Assembly: GCA_018712265.1 (NCBI GenBank) | Contig: DVHF01000102.1 | Coordinates: forward strand, 1-60,941 | Direction of reading: 5' to 3' | Source: Candidatus Gallacutalibacter pullicola | Lineage (GTDB): Bacteria; Bacillota; Clostridia; Oscillospirales; Acutalibacteraceae | Length of the DNA stretch: 60,941 bases | Shown: positions 52,001 to 59,887 of the stretch, in pieces | Layout of the letters: every line of letters starts with the position of its first letter | How positions within the stretch are numbered: the stretch's first letter is position 1 | Program-made: the position numbers and the translations under genes | Notes under the pieces: model-generated | The model's input: only the letters and a program-made list of their open reading frames with translations | What the model was told of the DNA's origin: nothing | Databases searched by the model: none

Positions 52001-52120
52001 CTCGTCGTACCCGTTTGTCCCCTCCATGGCCTCCATCGGGGCGATGCTCTCCGTGTTGAGATAGCGTCTCTCGCCAAGCTCCTGGACGCGTCTCAGCATT
52101 TTTTCCAATGTAAAAAACAA
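49022..52120 (-). CDS. Glycoside hydrolase family 38 alpha-mannosidase
   Basis: This large cytoplasmic enzyme (1032 aa, no signal peptide) removes alpha-mannosyl residues. The GH38 catalytic domain has the zinc motif in VGQTHIDVAWLWRYKNTREK, the nucleophile Asp in GGMWLEADCNISSGEALARQ, WLPDVFGYSWALPQILKQC, and RGIDGSEVLSYFMEVPTEHG. The middle three-helix part and C-terminal beta-sandwich (DIDIYYTQKM, HTDWH-like THADWHESHRLLKAAFDVDI) are complete. A TTG at 52120, about five bases after AAGGAGGAG, was chosen. The GTG at 52153 lies before that ribosome site. Likely role: use of mannosides or glycan fragments taken up by the cell. No transporter adjoins. Confidence 0.93.
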   Translation of the reverse strand: MFFTLEKMLRRVQELGERRYLNTESIAPMEAMEGTNGYDEVYTGIPETFDGKPFALGDRFCGKDKFLWLRKTVTIPQSVEGCEVTGLFDFGKTGGGFNSGFESLLYIDGHPYQAVDTYHHDVPLEKLAGKQVTMTFLLWTGRGGQEYETVFEHEFRRADLGYLHKATDELYYLCRAALETAQILPEDDCSRDALFDAMERSMLCLNWDEDKFYDSVPAALDCIKKVLAENKTESPVTVHCVGQTHIDVAWLWRYKNTREKVQRSCATALQLMDEFDQFVFLLTQPQVYQYLKEDCPELYERVKEKVKSGQWEPEGGMWLEADCNISSGEALARQFLHGIGFFQREFGKTCEYLWLPDVFGYSWALPQILKQCNIKTFMTTKISWNQFNTMPNDVFFWRGIDGSEVLSYFMEVPTEHGNITDRFSTYNGMMDPRTIAGSWKKFRNRDISKDVLVGYGYGDGGGGVTRDMVKMELAMQKIPGLPNVKPDSAGNFFRKLHKSVEETDHYIQTWDGELYLEYHRGTYTTQAKNKRWNRKLELKLSETEWLSSLYALSGGKYPQETLYKGWETVLRNQFHDVIPGSSIQEVYEDSRKQYQETDDAVNAERKQIFSGMADGSATDYTVFHFGSFARNDCVELPVTADGSFQTEDGAVLDSQKTADGTLVSVPMDADSLVSVKFVPGAAAAKESPFSYSEADRVLETPHYTLVWNESGWLRSVWDKDNGREVLRGEGNRLEIFEDKPMNYDAWDIDIYYTQKMETLSLAGAPKVIENGALRMVLRFEFTYNKSSFTQDVIVYRDSRRIDFVTHADWHESHRLLKAAFDVDIRSTRATYDIQYGHVERPTHWNTSWDWARFEVVGHKWADLSENNYGVSLLNDCKYGYNIKDNVMKLSLLRSPKRPDPTADMGTHDFTYALLPHTGIVTEGDTIQEGAALNLPLQYFEGKAKDSGKAIVRLSDPSLYLDAVKRAEDGDGYVIRVHECRGGAHEVQLTSDYGIKRFAPCNLLEEKTGEVEEGGTISFGIKPFEIRSYRVWF

Positions 52121-52488
52121 AAGCGACTCCTCCTTTGTTGTTGGATTCTTCACACATTATAGCAATGTATCGGAGCAGTTTCAATGTAGTTTTTCTACTT
52201 CTTTTTGTAAAATTTATAGATAATTTGCCTGATTTTTTCGCGAACTCCGGAAACTCAGCCGTTCAAAGCGTCGGTCAAAAATTAGAGTTTTCATCCGCCT
52301 TTTTCAAAAGGGCGGGCCAAGCCTGCACGCAGATCGCGAAGATCAGCAGAGCGGAGAAACAAATCTCCGAACAGAAAGCGGCCCCCTCTGAAACAATTTG
52401 TCCAGAGAGGGCCGTGTAAACTGCGTATGTAATTTTCTGTCAGACGGCGGAGGAGAAAATTTGGATATGCCGCCTGTCCGTTCTCTGC
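52121..52488. other. Intergenic region, no gene seen
   Basis: It is AT-rich near the GH38 start. Further right lies a hairpin GGCCCCCTCT/AGAGAGGGCC (52381-52415) that may end the FAD oxidoreductase transcript on the minus strand, though its T tail is poor. Confidence 0.5.
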
Positions 52489-53859
52489 TTAACCGAGGAA
52501 CACGTTCTGGCTGCGGAGCGTCTCACGGAGCTGCTGCACATCCAGATCACGCGGTGCGACGCCTGCCTTGGCGCTCAGTGCGGCAGCGGTTCCGACCGCC
52601 TGGCCCTGCGCCATGCAGGAGGCCGTGTTGCGGGTGGACATATGCGCGCTCCAATCGCTTGTGATCAGGCGGCCGGCCACCAGCAGGCCCTCCACATTCT
52701 TCGGCAGGAATGCCCGGTACGGGATACCGTAGTATTTCGCGTCCTTGATCATGATGCGCGGCGCGCAGTCATGGAAGCCGTAGAGCATGACCTCGTCGTC
52801 AAAACGCTGGCCGTTGACAATCTCGTCAAGCGTCATGTCGTGCTCACACTCCACTACGCGCGTGTAGCGCACGCCGACTGCCACCGGCGTCCAGCTGACA
52901 TAGGCTTTCTCAAAGCCCGGCAGATACTTCACCATGCGGTCCGCAAGCGCCATCGCGCGGCGGCGCAGGATGATTTCCGCCTGGGACAGGGCCTCTGTGC
53001 TCGTGGTATCCACACAGGAGAGGTTCACGCCGTTGATGTAGGTGTAGTTATTCTCGTGCAGCGATGCGCCGAGCGGGCCCCACATCTGATTTTCTTCCAT
53101 GAACTCCTTGAACTCCGGCATTTTCTTCAGCTCGAAGCCGAGACGAATGACGTGGTCGATGTCGCTGCCCTTGTCCCCGCGGATGATCTGGTTGATCATA
53201 TCGTGCTCGCCAAGGAATTTCACCAGGCGCTCCATATCGACGTTCGTCATGCCGAACGGGAACCCGACCGAGGTGGTGTCGTGCTTTTTGGTGAAGTTCG
53301 CGCCTGCGAAGGCCGCCACATCGGCGTCGCCAGTCGTATCGATCACAGCGTGCGCGAGGATGGCCTCACGGCCGGATTTGCCCTCGATGATCAGGCCCTT
53401 GACGGTGTTCCCCTCCTTGACAGCGCCGACCACCATCGTGTGGAGCAGGATCTTGACGCCGGCCTCCTCCATCATCTCAAAGATGACCTCCTTGAAGATC
53501 TCCCAGTCGATAAGGGTGATGACGGAATCGTAGTTGCCGCCCTTATCCTGCTCGAGATGACCCGGGGAACCGCCGCGTTCCTTCATGCGGGTAACGATCT
53601 CGTCCGGGATGCCGCGGATCACCTGAATCTTTTCCGCGCCCGGGAACGCCTTGTAAAGGTTGAAAAAGCTGTGCAGCGGGCCCGCGCCGTTGATCATGGA
53701 ACCGCCCAGGAAACCGTAGCGGTCGATCAGGATGGTCTTTGCGCCGTTGCGCGCAGCGGCAAGGGCCGCGACAACACCGGCGGTTCCGCCGCCTGCAACT
53801 GCGACATCATATTCGTAATTGACAGGGGTTTGAAGCGATTCGGTAATAAACTGGCTCAT
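52489..53859 (-). CDS. FAD-dependent oxidoreductase (FAD_oxidored family)
   Basis: This 456-aa protein belongs to PF12831. The dinucleotide motif is at residues 19-50 (YDVAVAGGGTAGVVAALAAA, followed by LIDRYGFLGGSM). VIDTTGDADVAAFAGANF and the terminal NVEGLLVAGRLITSDWSAHM plus TRNTASCMAQGQAVGTAAAL are conserved and build the FAD site. Family members oxidise or reduce small organic acids or sugars, and the reaction is rarely known. ATG 53859 has a GGAAGCAAGC upstream. It stands between the GH38 gene and the glyoxylate-carboligase-like gene, all on the minus strand, but gaps of about 370 and 670 bases argue against one tight operon. Confidence 0.87.
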   Translation of the reverse strand: MSQFITESLQTPVNYEYDVAVAGGGTAGVVAALAAARNGAKTILIDRYGFLGGSMINGAGPLHSFFNLYKAFPGAEKIQVIRGIPDEIVTRMKERGGSPGHLEQDKGGNYDSVITLIDWEIFKEVIFEMMEEAGVKILLHTMVVGAVKEGNTVKGLIIEGKSGREAILAHAVIDTTGDADVAAFAGANFTKKHDTTSVGFPFGMTNVDMERLVKFLGEHDMINQIIRGDKGSDIDHVIRLGFELKKMPEFKEFMEENQMWGPLGASLHENNYTYINGVNLSCVDTTSTEALSQAEIILRRRAMALADRMVKYLPGFEKAYVSWTPVAVGVRYTRVVECEHDMTLDEIVNGQRFDDEVMLYGFHDCAPRIMIKDAKYYGIPYRAFLPKNVEGLLVAGRLITSDWSAHMSTRNTASCMAQGQAVGTAAALSAKAGVAPRDLDVQQLRETLRSQNVFLG

Positions 53860-53875
53860 TGGCTTGCTTCCTTTC

Positions 53876-54035
53876 TTATTTTACGGTGATAACATGGTAA
53901 GGATACGGATAGACCGGATGGTACGCGCCGGGGAACATCCCGCAGTCACCGGAGCTGCCCTGCACAGTCACATGCACTCTGGATTTCACCGCGACCGGTT
54001 TCGATACGCCGGAATATAAGGAAATCCTCCGGTCC
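53876..54035 (-). pseudogene. Possible 3' remnant of a gene
   Basis: The frame RISLYSGVSKPVAVKSRVHV, then QGSSGDCGMFPGAYHPVYPY and a stop, uses the codon preferences of this genome and looks like the end of a beta-rich protein. No start with a ribosome site precedes it, and the coherent part ends near 54035. I do not recognise it. Confidence 0.3.
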
Positions 54036-54037
54036 TT

Positions 54038-54163
54038 TATGATACGGAGATGGTCGATCAGACGCACATTCCGATTTCCGAGTACGCCACTTCGAAGTAC
54101 AACAACGATACCAACGGTATGATCGGTCTGTCCAATAACAAGTATACATTCGTTTATTTGTAA
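54038..54163 (+). pseudogene. Possible 3' remnant of a gene
   Basis: A frame reading LYDTEMVDQTHIPISEYATS, then KYNNDTNGMIGLSNNKYTFV and YL before TAA, has host-like codon use but no start. It faces away from the minus-strand remnant to its left. Origin unknown. The rest of 54164-54527 shows nothing I can support. Confidence 0.3.
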
Positions 54164-54527
54164 TAGGGATATATGGGATGACAGCCGTCAATAAATTGTA
54201 GAGTATCCCTATCAGTACCTATGCTTTTTTTACATACGAGAAAAATGGGAAAATAAAGCGAAAAAGGCCGTTTGATTCTTTTATGGAAACAAACAACCTT
54301 TTTAAATATGCGTTGTTATGCAGTTGGGGGATTCTCGGTGATACCAAATTTATTGATAAACGGAATCCCCCGTTCCAGCCATACCTCTCAAAAGCGGTTC
54401 CGGACCTTTTTCATGCGCCGGCGCACGCCTGCCGGCACGGGACTACTTTCCTGTGCGGCAAAACTCAAAACTCCCCAAATTCTCAGGCGCTCCCCAGCGC
54501 CTGTTGTGTGCAGCCTGAGGCTGTTCC

Positions 54528-56189
54528 TCAGTGCTCCACAACCTTATCGATCGAGTTGCCCATCGAGCAGTCAGCCTGCTCCTCTACAACAACGTCGATA
54601 ATGTACGGCTTGAGGGACTCCTGCGCCCTCTTCATTGCCGGGACAAGATCCTCAGGACGGAACACGCGCTCGCCAGCGCAGCCCAGACCCTCAGCAACCT
54701 TGACATAATCGACCATGCCGTGATCTTCCTTCATCTCAACTGCATACTCGTAACCATAAGCGTACTTCTGGTTCTGACGGATCAGGCCGAGATAAGCATT
54801 GTTGACGATAACGACGATTACCGGATGGTTATACTTGGCGCAGGTAGCAAGCTCCTGCACATGGAACGTGAAGCCGAAGTCACCCATGACAGCCACAGCG
54901 CGCTTGCCGGGCTGTGCCGTCATTGCGCCGAACGCCGCCGGGATATCGTAGCCCAGGGTGCCTGCGCCGCCGGAAGGCAGATAATGACGCGGCTTGTCGA
55001 TCTCCTGAAGCTGGCCGGACCAGATCTGCGTAATGCCGCAGCCGGTGGTGAACAGTGTATCCGGACCGAACGCCTCGTTCATCGCGCCGAACACGCGGTG
55101 CGGATGGATCGGGATGCAATCCATATCGGTCTTTCTCTTGAGGGCCGGACGCAGCTCAGCGAGCTTCTCCGCGGTTCCCTCGCGCTTCGCAACGTTCTGC
55201 TTCTTGACTTCCTCAATCAGCGCGTTGATAGCGAGACCGGCGTCGGAAACGATACCGAGATCTGCCGGGAAAATCTTATCGATTTCCTTGGGCTCCACAT
55301 TGATGTGGATAAATTTGCGATCGCCGCGGTATTCTTTAATGGAACCGGTGTGGCGATCGGTGAAGCGGCAGCCAATGCCGAGCACCATATCAGAATCAAG
55401 CAGTACGCGGTTGCCGATCGGCTGACCGACCTGGATACCAGCGTGGCCCGCGTTGAGCGGATGATCAATCGGGATACCGCCCTTTGCCATATATGTAGTA
55501 ATCACCGGGATATTCAGCAGCTCTGCAAGCTCGACGCACTTCTCGCAGGCGTTCGCCTCTACAACGCCGCCGCCCATGATGATGACGGGATTCTTGGCGC
55601 CCTTCAGCATCTCGACAGCCTGCTGGATTTTCGCAGCGTCCGGACCTTTCTTCTCGATCGGATACGGCACATAGGAATCCGGATCAAACTCGATCTCAGC
55701 ATTCTGAACGTCGAGCGGCAGGTCAATCAGAACCGGGCCCGGCTTCCCCTCACGGGCAATGCGGAATGCCTCATGGAAAACTTCTACGACCTGATCCTTG
55801 TCTCTGACGCACCAGGATTTCTTCGTCACCGGTGCAACAATCGTTGCGATGTCGATGCACTGGAACGCGTCCTTGAACAGCTGGCCGGTAACAGCCTGGC
55901 CGGTGATGGCGATCAGCGGGATGGAATCCACATGGGCCGTATAAAGGCCGGTAGTGAAATTCGTCGCGCCGGGGCCGGAGGTGCACAGAGCCGCAGCCAT
56001 TCTCCCGCTGGCACGGTAATAACCGCCCGCCGCGTGTACGGCAGCCTCCTCGTGGCGCACCGTATAATGGGCGATCTTGCTCTGTCCCATAAACTTGTAC
56101 AGCCCGTTGATGCTCGCGCCGGGAATCCCGAAAGCATCTGTGATGCCTTCTTTTTCGAGGATCCTGACAATTGCTTCGCTTACAATCAT
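54528..56189 (-). CDS. Thiamine diphosphate enzyme of the glyoxylate carboligase (Gcl) group
   Basis: This 553-aa ThDP enzyme resembles glyoxylate carboligase, which joins two glyoxylates to tartronate semialdehyde with loss of CO2. Shared with Gcl: DAFGIPGASINGLYKFM, LIDLPLDVQNAEIEFDPDSY, HPLNAGHAGIQVG and LGIGCRFTDRHTGS. The ThDP motif is GDFGFTFHVQELATCAKYNH, ending in NNAYLGLIRQNQ. In Gcl the usual catalytic Glu is Val (RHVEGA). Here the matching position is Glu (RHEEAA, residue 47), and the protein is about 40 aa shorter than E. coli Gcl, so the reaction may be that of another carboligase or decarboxylase. It is divergent from IclR-larA-pdxA and is likely controlled by that IclR protein. 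Confidence 0.82.
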   Translation of the reverse strand: MIVSEAIVRILEKEGITDAFGIPGASINGLYKFMGQSKIAHYTVRHEEAAVHAAGGYYRASGRMAAALCTSGPGATNFTTGLYTAHVDSIPLIAITGQAVTGQLFKDAFQCIDIATIVAPVTKKSWCVRDKDQVVEVFHEAFRIAREGKPGPVLIDLPLDVQNAEIEFDPDSYVPYPIEKKGPDAAKIQQAVEMLKGAKNPVIIMGGGVVEANACEKCVELAELLNIPVITTYMAKGGIPIDHPLNAGHAGIQVGQPIGNRVLLDSDMVLGIGCRFTDRHTGSIKEYRGDRKFIHINVEPKEIDKIFPADLGIVSDAGLAINALIEEVKKQNVAKREGTAEKLAELRPALKRKTDMDCIPIHPHRVFGAMNEAFGPDTLFTTGCGITQIWSGQLQEIDKPRHYLPSGGAGTLGYDIPAAFGAMTAQPGKRAVAVMGDFGFTFHVQELATCAKYNHPVIVVIVNNAYLGLIRQNQKYAYGYEYAVEMKEDHGMVDYVKVAEGLGCAGERVFRPEDLVPAMKRAQESLKPYIIDVVVEEQADCSMGNSIDKVVEH

Positions 56190-56256
56190 GACTCCCTCTA
56201 CTCCTTTGCAAAATATTATTCAGAGTCCAAAATCAGTCATCAGATTTTTACTTTTT

Positions 56257-56380
56257 GAAATCCAATTTCGATTTGTCATTAGCTTATCACATTTTCTACG
56301 ATAAATCAATACCTTTTTCAAAAAAATTTATTATTTTGATGATTTGATAAAATATAATTTCTAAATTTGAAATCAACTTC
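56257..56380. promoter_or_regulatory. Candidate IclR operators in the divergent region
   Basis: Related inverted repeats built from GAAAT and ATTTC occur: GAAATCCAATTTC (56257-56269), ATTTC-7-GAAAT (56357-56373) and GAAATCAACTTC (56369-56380). They lie between the Gcl-like gene and the IclR gene in an otherwise very AT-rich stretch (56190-56590) without genes. Confidence 0.4.
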
Positions 56381-56435
56381 CGTTTTTCAAGGATTTTATA
56401 TAGGGATATAGAGAGATCTTTGGTATTTTTGGATA

Positions 56436-56465
56436 TTGAAATTGATTATCACAAAATGATATAAT
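56436..56465 (+). promoter_or_regulatory. Promoter of the iclR-larA-pdxA genes
   Basis: TTGAAA (56436-56441), 18 bases, TATAAT (56460-56465). It leaves a leader of about 120 bases. Confidence 0.6.
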
Positions 56466-56590
56466 GGTGAAAAATATCATCATAATTTCCCCGGAGGACT
56501 GCCGTCCGAAAAGAAAGGCGCGCCTTGTCTGCCCTTCTCTCCATAGCCTCCGGATAAACCATACAGAATTCTGTCAGGAGGTTTTGCACC

Positions 56591-57397
56591 ATGAATCCCA
56601 AGCCGTACTCGTCCAACCAGTCTTCCGCCAAGATGCTGGACATCATTGAATTTTTGGCGGAGCACAACAACGAGCCGATGCGCCTGAAGGACATCGCCGA
56701 GGGGCTTTCCATGAGTCCAAGCACGGTTCTTCGTTTTTTAAGCTCTTTAATGGAACGCGATTATCTCTGGCAGGATCCCAACACGCTGCAGTACTCCCTC
56801 ACACTCAAGCTTTGTACCGTAGCGAATAAAGTCAGCGCCAACCTCCGGCTTTACGATCTGGCTCTGCCAATCATGAAACAGATCTGCGCGCGGTTTGGGG
56901 AATCGGTTTGTCTTGCAGAGGAACAGGACATGGAGGCCGTTTATATCGGCGTGGTGCACACCTCCGATCAGATGCTCCAGACCATGCAGCGCATCGGCAA
57001 CCGCGCCCCGCTCCATTCCACCGGCGTGGGAAAGCTGCTGCTGCTCAACTATACCGAACCGGAGATCGATCGTCTCATCGCCATCAAGGGACTTCCCGCT
57101 CTGACCGCGAATACCATCACAACAAAGGCAGGGCTTGTGGAACGCCTTGCGCAGATTCGGCGTCAGGGATACGCCTACGACGACGAGGAGTGTGAAATCG
57201 GCGCGCGATGCATCGCCGTGCCAATCTACAATTACACGGGAAATGTCGTTGCCGGGCTGAGCGTGACCGGTCCTATCTCCCGAATGACCTATCAAAAAAT
57301 TGACGAATACAAGGATTTCCTTGTGGAACAGGGGCAGAAGCTCTCCCAGCTTCTCGGCTATTTCGGAGGAACCAGCCTCTTTTCCGCGCGTTCATAA
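56591..57397 (+). CDS. IclR-family transcriptional regulator
   Basis: This 268-aa regulator has an N-terminal winged HTH (residues about 10-70: SAKMLDIIEFLAEHNNEPMR, LKDIAEGLSMSPSTVLRFLS) and a C-terminal IclR effector domain (about 85-255: GESVCLAEEQDMEAVYIGVV, LHSTGVGKLLLLNYTEPEID, RQGYAYDDEECEIGARCIAV, NVVAGLSVTGPISRM). ATG 56591 follows AGGAGG by eight bases. Such regulators usually respond to small organic acids, which fits the LarA-like and PdxA2-like genes that follow in the same operon (15-base gap) and the divergent Gcl-like gene. Confidence 0.93.
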   Translation: MNPKPYSSNQSSAKMLDIIEFLAEHNNEPMRLKDIAEGLSMSPSTVLRFLSSLMERDYLWQDPNTLQYSLTLKLCTVANKVSANLRLYDLALPIMKQICARFGESVCLAEEQDMEAVYIGVVHTSDQMLQTMQRIGNRAPLHSTGVGKLLLLNYTEPEIDRLIAIKGLPALTANTITTKAGLVERLAQIRRQGYAYDDEECEIGARCIAVPIYNYTGNVVAGLSVTGPISRMTYQKIDEYKDFLVEQGQKLSQLLGYFGGTSLFSARS

Positions 57398-57412
57398 AAG
57401 GAGGAACGAGCC

Positions 57413-58687
57413 ATGCAGATTTTGCTTCCTTATGGAGATGGATTTCTGGAGGGAGAACTGCCCGATTCCCGTGTATCCGGGATTGTGCGCAGCCATCTGG
57501 ATGAATACCGGCCTGCTCTTTCTCAGGAGGAACTGGTAGAACAGGCCCTGCGTGCGCCGATCGGATCGCCTGCTCTGCGGGATCTGGCTGCCGGAGCACA
57601 GAAGATCGTGATTATCGCAAGCGATCACACCCGGCCCGTGCCGAGTAAATTCCTGATCCCGCCGATGCTTCGGGAGATCCGCGCGGGCAATCCGCAGGCA
57701 GACATCACCATCCTGATCGCTACCGGCTGTCACCGCGGGACGACGCAGGCTGAGCTCCGCCGCAAATTCGGGGATGAAATATGCGATCGGGAAAAAATTG
57801 TGGTTCACGACTGCGACGATTCCGAAAATCTGGTCTCCCTTGGGACGCTTCCCAGCGGCGGCGAACTGATTATCGACCGTCTTGCCGCCGAAGCCGATCT
57901 TCTCGTCTCCGAGGGCTTCATCGAGCCCCACTTCTTTGCCGGATTTTCCGGCGGGCGGAAAAGCGTGCTTCCCGGGATCGCCGCCCGCAAGACCGTCTAT
58001 GCGAACCACTGTTCCAAATTTATCGCGGATGATCACGCGCGCTACGGCGTTCTGGAGGGAAATCCCATCCACCGCGATATGATTTTTGCGGCAAGAGCGG
58101 CAAAGCTCCGGTTCATCCTGAACGTGGTCATCAATTCAGCGCACGAAATCATCGGCGCGTTCGCTGGGGACTGCAACGAAGCGCACCTCGCCGGAGCGGA
58201 GTTTCTTTCCTCCCTGTGTCATGCCGAGCCCATCGAATCGGATATTGTCGTCACCAGCAACAACGGATATCCGCTGGATCAAAATATTTATCAGGCTGTC
58301 AAGAGTATGGCCACAGCGGAAATGACGTGCCGCCAAAACGGCGTGATCATTGTGGCGGCCCGCTGTGAGGACGGTCACGGCGGACAGGGCTTTTTCGATA
58401 CGTTCCGGAATGAGCCGTCCTCGCGCGCGATTCTGGATCGCATTCTCCTCGTGCCGCAGGACGCGACGGAAGCCGATCAGTGGCAGTCGCAGATCTTCGC
58501 GCGGATTCTGTGCCGGAATACCGTGATCCTGATCAGCGAAGCGGAGGAATCGATGGTCCGGGCGCTGCATATGCTGCCCGCCCGTTCTCTGGAAGAGGCC
58601 CTCCGTCTTGCCGATTCTGTTCTGGGCCATTCTCACGGTACGATTACCGTTGTTCCGGAAGGTATGTCCTGCCTTTTCGCGGATTGA
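57413..58687 (+). CDS. larA: Nickel-dependent 2-hydroxyacid racemase/epimerase (LarA family)
   Basis: This 424-aa LarA-like enzyme uses the nickel-pincer nucleotide. The residues known from lactate racemase are visible: SDHTRPVPS, the catalytic His in LIATGCHRGTTQAEL, His/Lys in EPHFFAGFSGGRKSVLPGIA (Lys holds the cofactor) and the Ni-ligand His in YANHCSKF. LarA homologues act on lactate, malate, gluconate and other 2-hydroxyacids. With PdxA2 and IclR as neighbours, a C4 sugar acid or similar compound is likelier than lactate. No larB, larC or larE cofactor genes lie in the window, so they must be elsewhere. ATG 57413 is ten bases after GGAGGA. Confidence 0.88.
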   Translation: MQILLPYGDGFLEGELPDSRVSGIVRSHLDEYRPALSQEELVEQALRAPIGSPALRDLAAGAQKIVIIASDHTRPVPSKFLIPPMLREIRAGNPQADITILIATGCHRGTTQAELRRKFGDEICDREKIVVHDCDDSENLVSLGTLPSGGELIIDRLAAEADLLVSEGFIEPHFFAGFSGGRKSVLPGIAARKTVYANHCSKFIADDHARYGVLEGNPIHRDMIFAARAAKLRFILNVVINSAHEIIGAFAGDCNEAHLAGAEFLSSLCHAEPIESDIVVTSNNGYPLDQNIYQAVKSMATAEMTCRQNGVIIVAARCEDGHGGQGFFDTFRNEPSSRAILDRILLVPQDATEADQWQSQIFARILCRNTVILISEAEESMVRALHMLPARSLEEALRLADSVLGHSHGTITVVPEGMSCLFAD

Positions 58688-58800
58688 ACCGCATCCCAGC
58701 CGTAACGGTTCTGCCTCTTCGGCAGGCTCGCGGTCTCAAAATTTCTGTTTGGGATGCAGCCATCCTGTAAAACAAAATCTGGAAACAGGAGGAGATATTC

Positions 58801-59826
58801 ATGAAAAAACCGGTTGTCGGGATCACAATGGGGGATCCCGCGGGCGTAGGGCCGGAAATTGTGGTAAAGTCCCTTTCCCGCAAGGACGTGTATGATCAAT
58901 GCTCCCCGCTCGCCGTGGGAGACGCCAAAATTTTCGACCGTGCCGCCAAGCTGCTGGGCGGAACTGTACAGATCCATCCGGTCCACCGCGTGGAGGACTG
59001 CCTGTTTGAATACGGCACGATCGACGTTTTTGATCTGGGGATTCTGGACGATATCCCGTTCGAGACAGGAAAGGAGTCCGCCGCCTGCGGGGACGCCGCT
59101 TTCCAGGCGGTCACATCTGTGATTTCCCTGGCAATGCAGAAAAAGATCGACGCTACTGTAACGGCGCCTCTCAATAAGGCGGCGATCCAGATGGCGGGCC
59201 ACCACTATTCCGGCCATACGGAAATCTATGCAGAGCAGACAGGAACCCAGCACTACACAATGCTGCTGGCACACGGAAACCTGCGGGTTGTGCACGTATC
59301 TACCCATGTATCCCTGCGGGAAGCGTGCGACAGATGCAAAAAAGAGCGTGTATACGAGGTGATCCGTCTCGCTGATCAGGCTTGCCGCGCTATGGGAATC
59401 GAATCGCCGCGGGTCGGCGTTTCCGGGCTGAATCCCCATGCCGGCGAGGGCGGGCTGTTCGGCCGTGAGGAAATCGAAGAGATATGTCCGGCCGTGGAGC
59501 AGGCAGTCCGGGAGGGAATCCGTGCAGAGGGTCCCCTGCCGCCGGACAGCATCTTCCCCAAGGCGCTTTCCGGGCTTTACGATATCGTAGTGGCAATGTA
59601 TCACGATCAGGGCCACATCCCGATCAAGTGCGCGGGCTTCACCTGGAATCCGGGAGAAAAGGCGTCCATCAGCGGAGTAAACATCACCTTTGGGCTCCCG
59701 ATTATCCGTGTTTCTGTCGATCACGGAACTGCTTTCGACATCGCATGGAAAAATCAGGCGGACGAAACGAGCTTGCTTGAGGCAATCACCTATGCTGTGC
59801 GGATTGCGCAGTCGGAGAACAAATAG
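58801..59826 (+). CDS. pdxA2: PdxA2-type 4-phosphate dehydrogenase (4-hydroxythreonine-4-phosphate dehydrogenase family)
   Basis: This NAD-dependent oxidative decarboxylase is 341 aa. PdxA proper acts in vitamin B6 synthesis. PdxA2 members convert D-threonate- or D-erythronate-4-phosphate to dihydroxyacetone phosphate. Motifs: VGITMGDPAGVGPEIVVKSL, TAPLNKAAIQMAGHHYSGHT, GLNPHAGEGGLFGREE, MYHDQGHIPIKCAGF and SVDHGTAFDIAWKNQAD, with metal-binding His residues intact. The context (IclR, LarA-like; no pdxJ) favours the catabolic type. The usual four-carbon acid kinase (DUF1537) is missing nearby. ATG 58801 follows GGAGGAG by seven bases. Confidence 0.88.
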   Translation: MKKPVVGITMGDPAGVGPEIVVKSLSRKDVYDQCSPLAVGDAKIFDRAAKLLGGTVQIHPVHRVEDCLFEYGTIDVFDLGILDDIPFETGKESAACGDAAFQAVTSVISLAMQKKIDATVTAPLNKAAIQMAGHHYSGHTEIYAEQTGTQHYTMLLAHGNLRVVHVSTHVSLREACDRCKKERVYEVIRLADQACRAMGIESPRVGVSGLNPHAGEGGLFGREEIEEICPAVEQAVREGIRAEGPLPPDSIFPKALSGLYDIVVAMYHDQGHIPIKCAGFTWNPGEKASISGVNITFGLPIIRVSVDHGTAFDIAWKNQADETSLLEAITYAVRIAQSENK

Positions 59827-59835
59827 GCATGAAAA

Positions 59836-59869
59836 AAGAGACGGGGCTTTGGAACTCCGTCTCTTTTCT
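59836..59869. terminator. Bidirectional terminator after pdxA2
   Basis: AAAGAGACGG.G (59835-59846) pairs with CTCCGTCTCTTTT (59855-59867), with A-rich and T-rich flanks. It serves pdxA2 and the minus-strand GNAT gene. Confidence 0.85.
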
Positions 59870-59887
59870 ATCGTTAATGAATGATTT

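Noticed and set aside
54528-56189. Acetolactate synthase large subunit
   Set aside because: Sequence blocks (DVQNAEIEFDPDSY, RFTDRHTGS) follow the Gcl group, and no regulatory subunit or ilv genes are adjacent.
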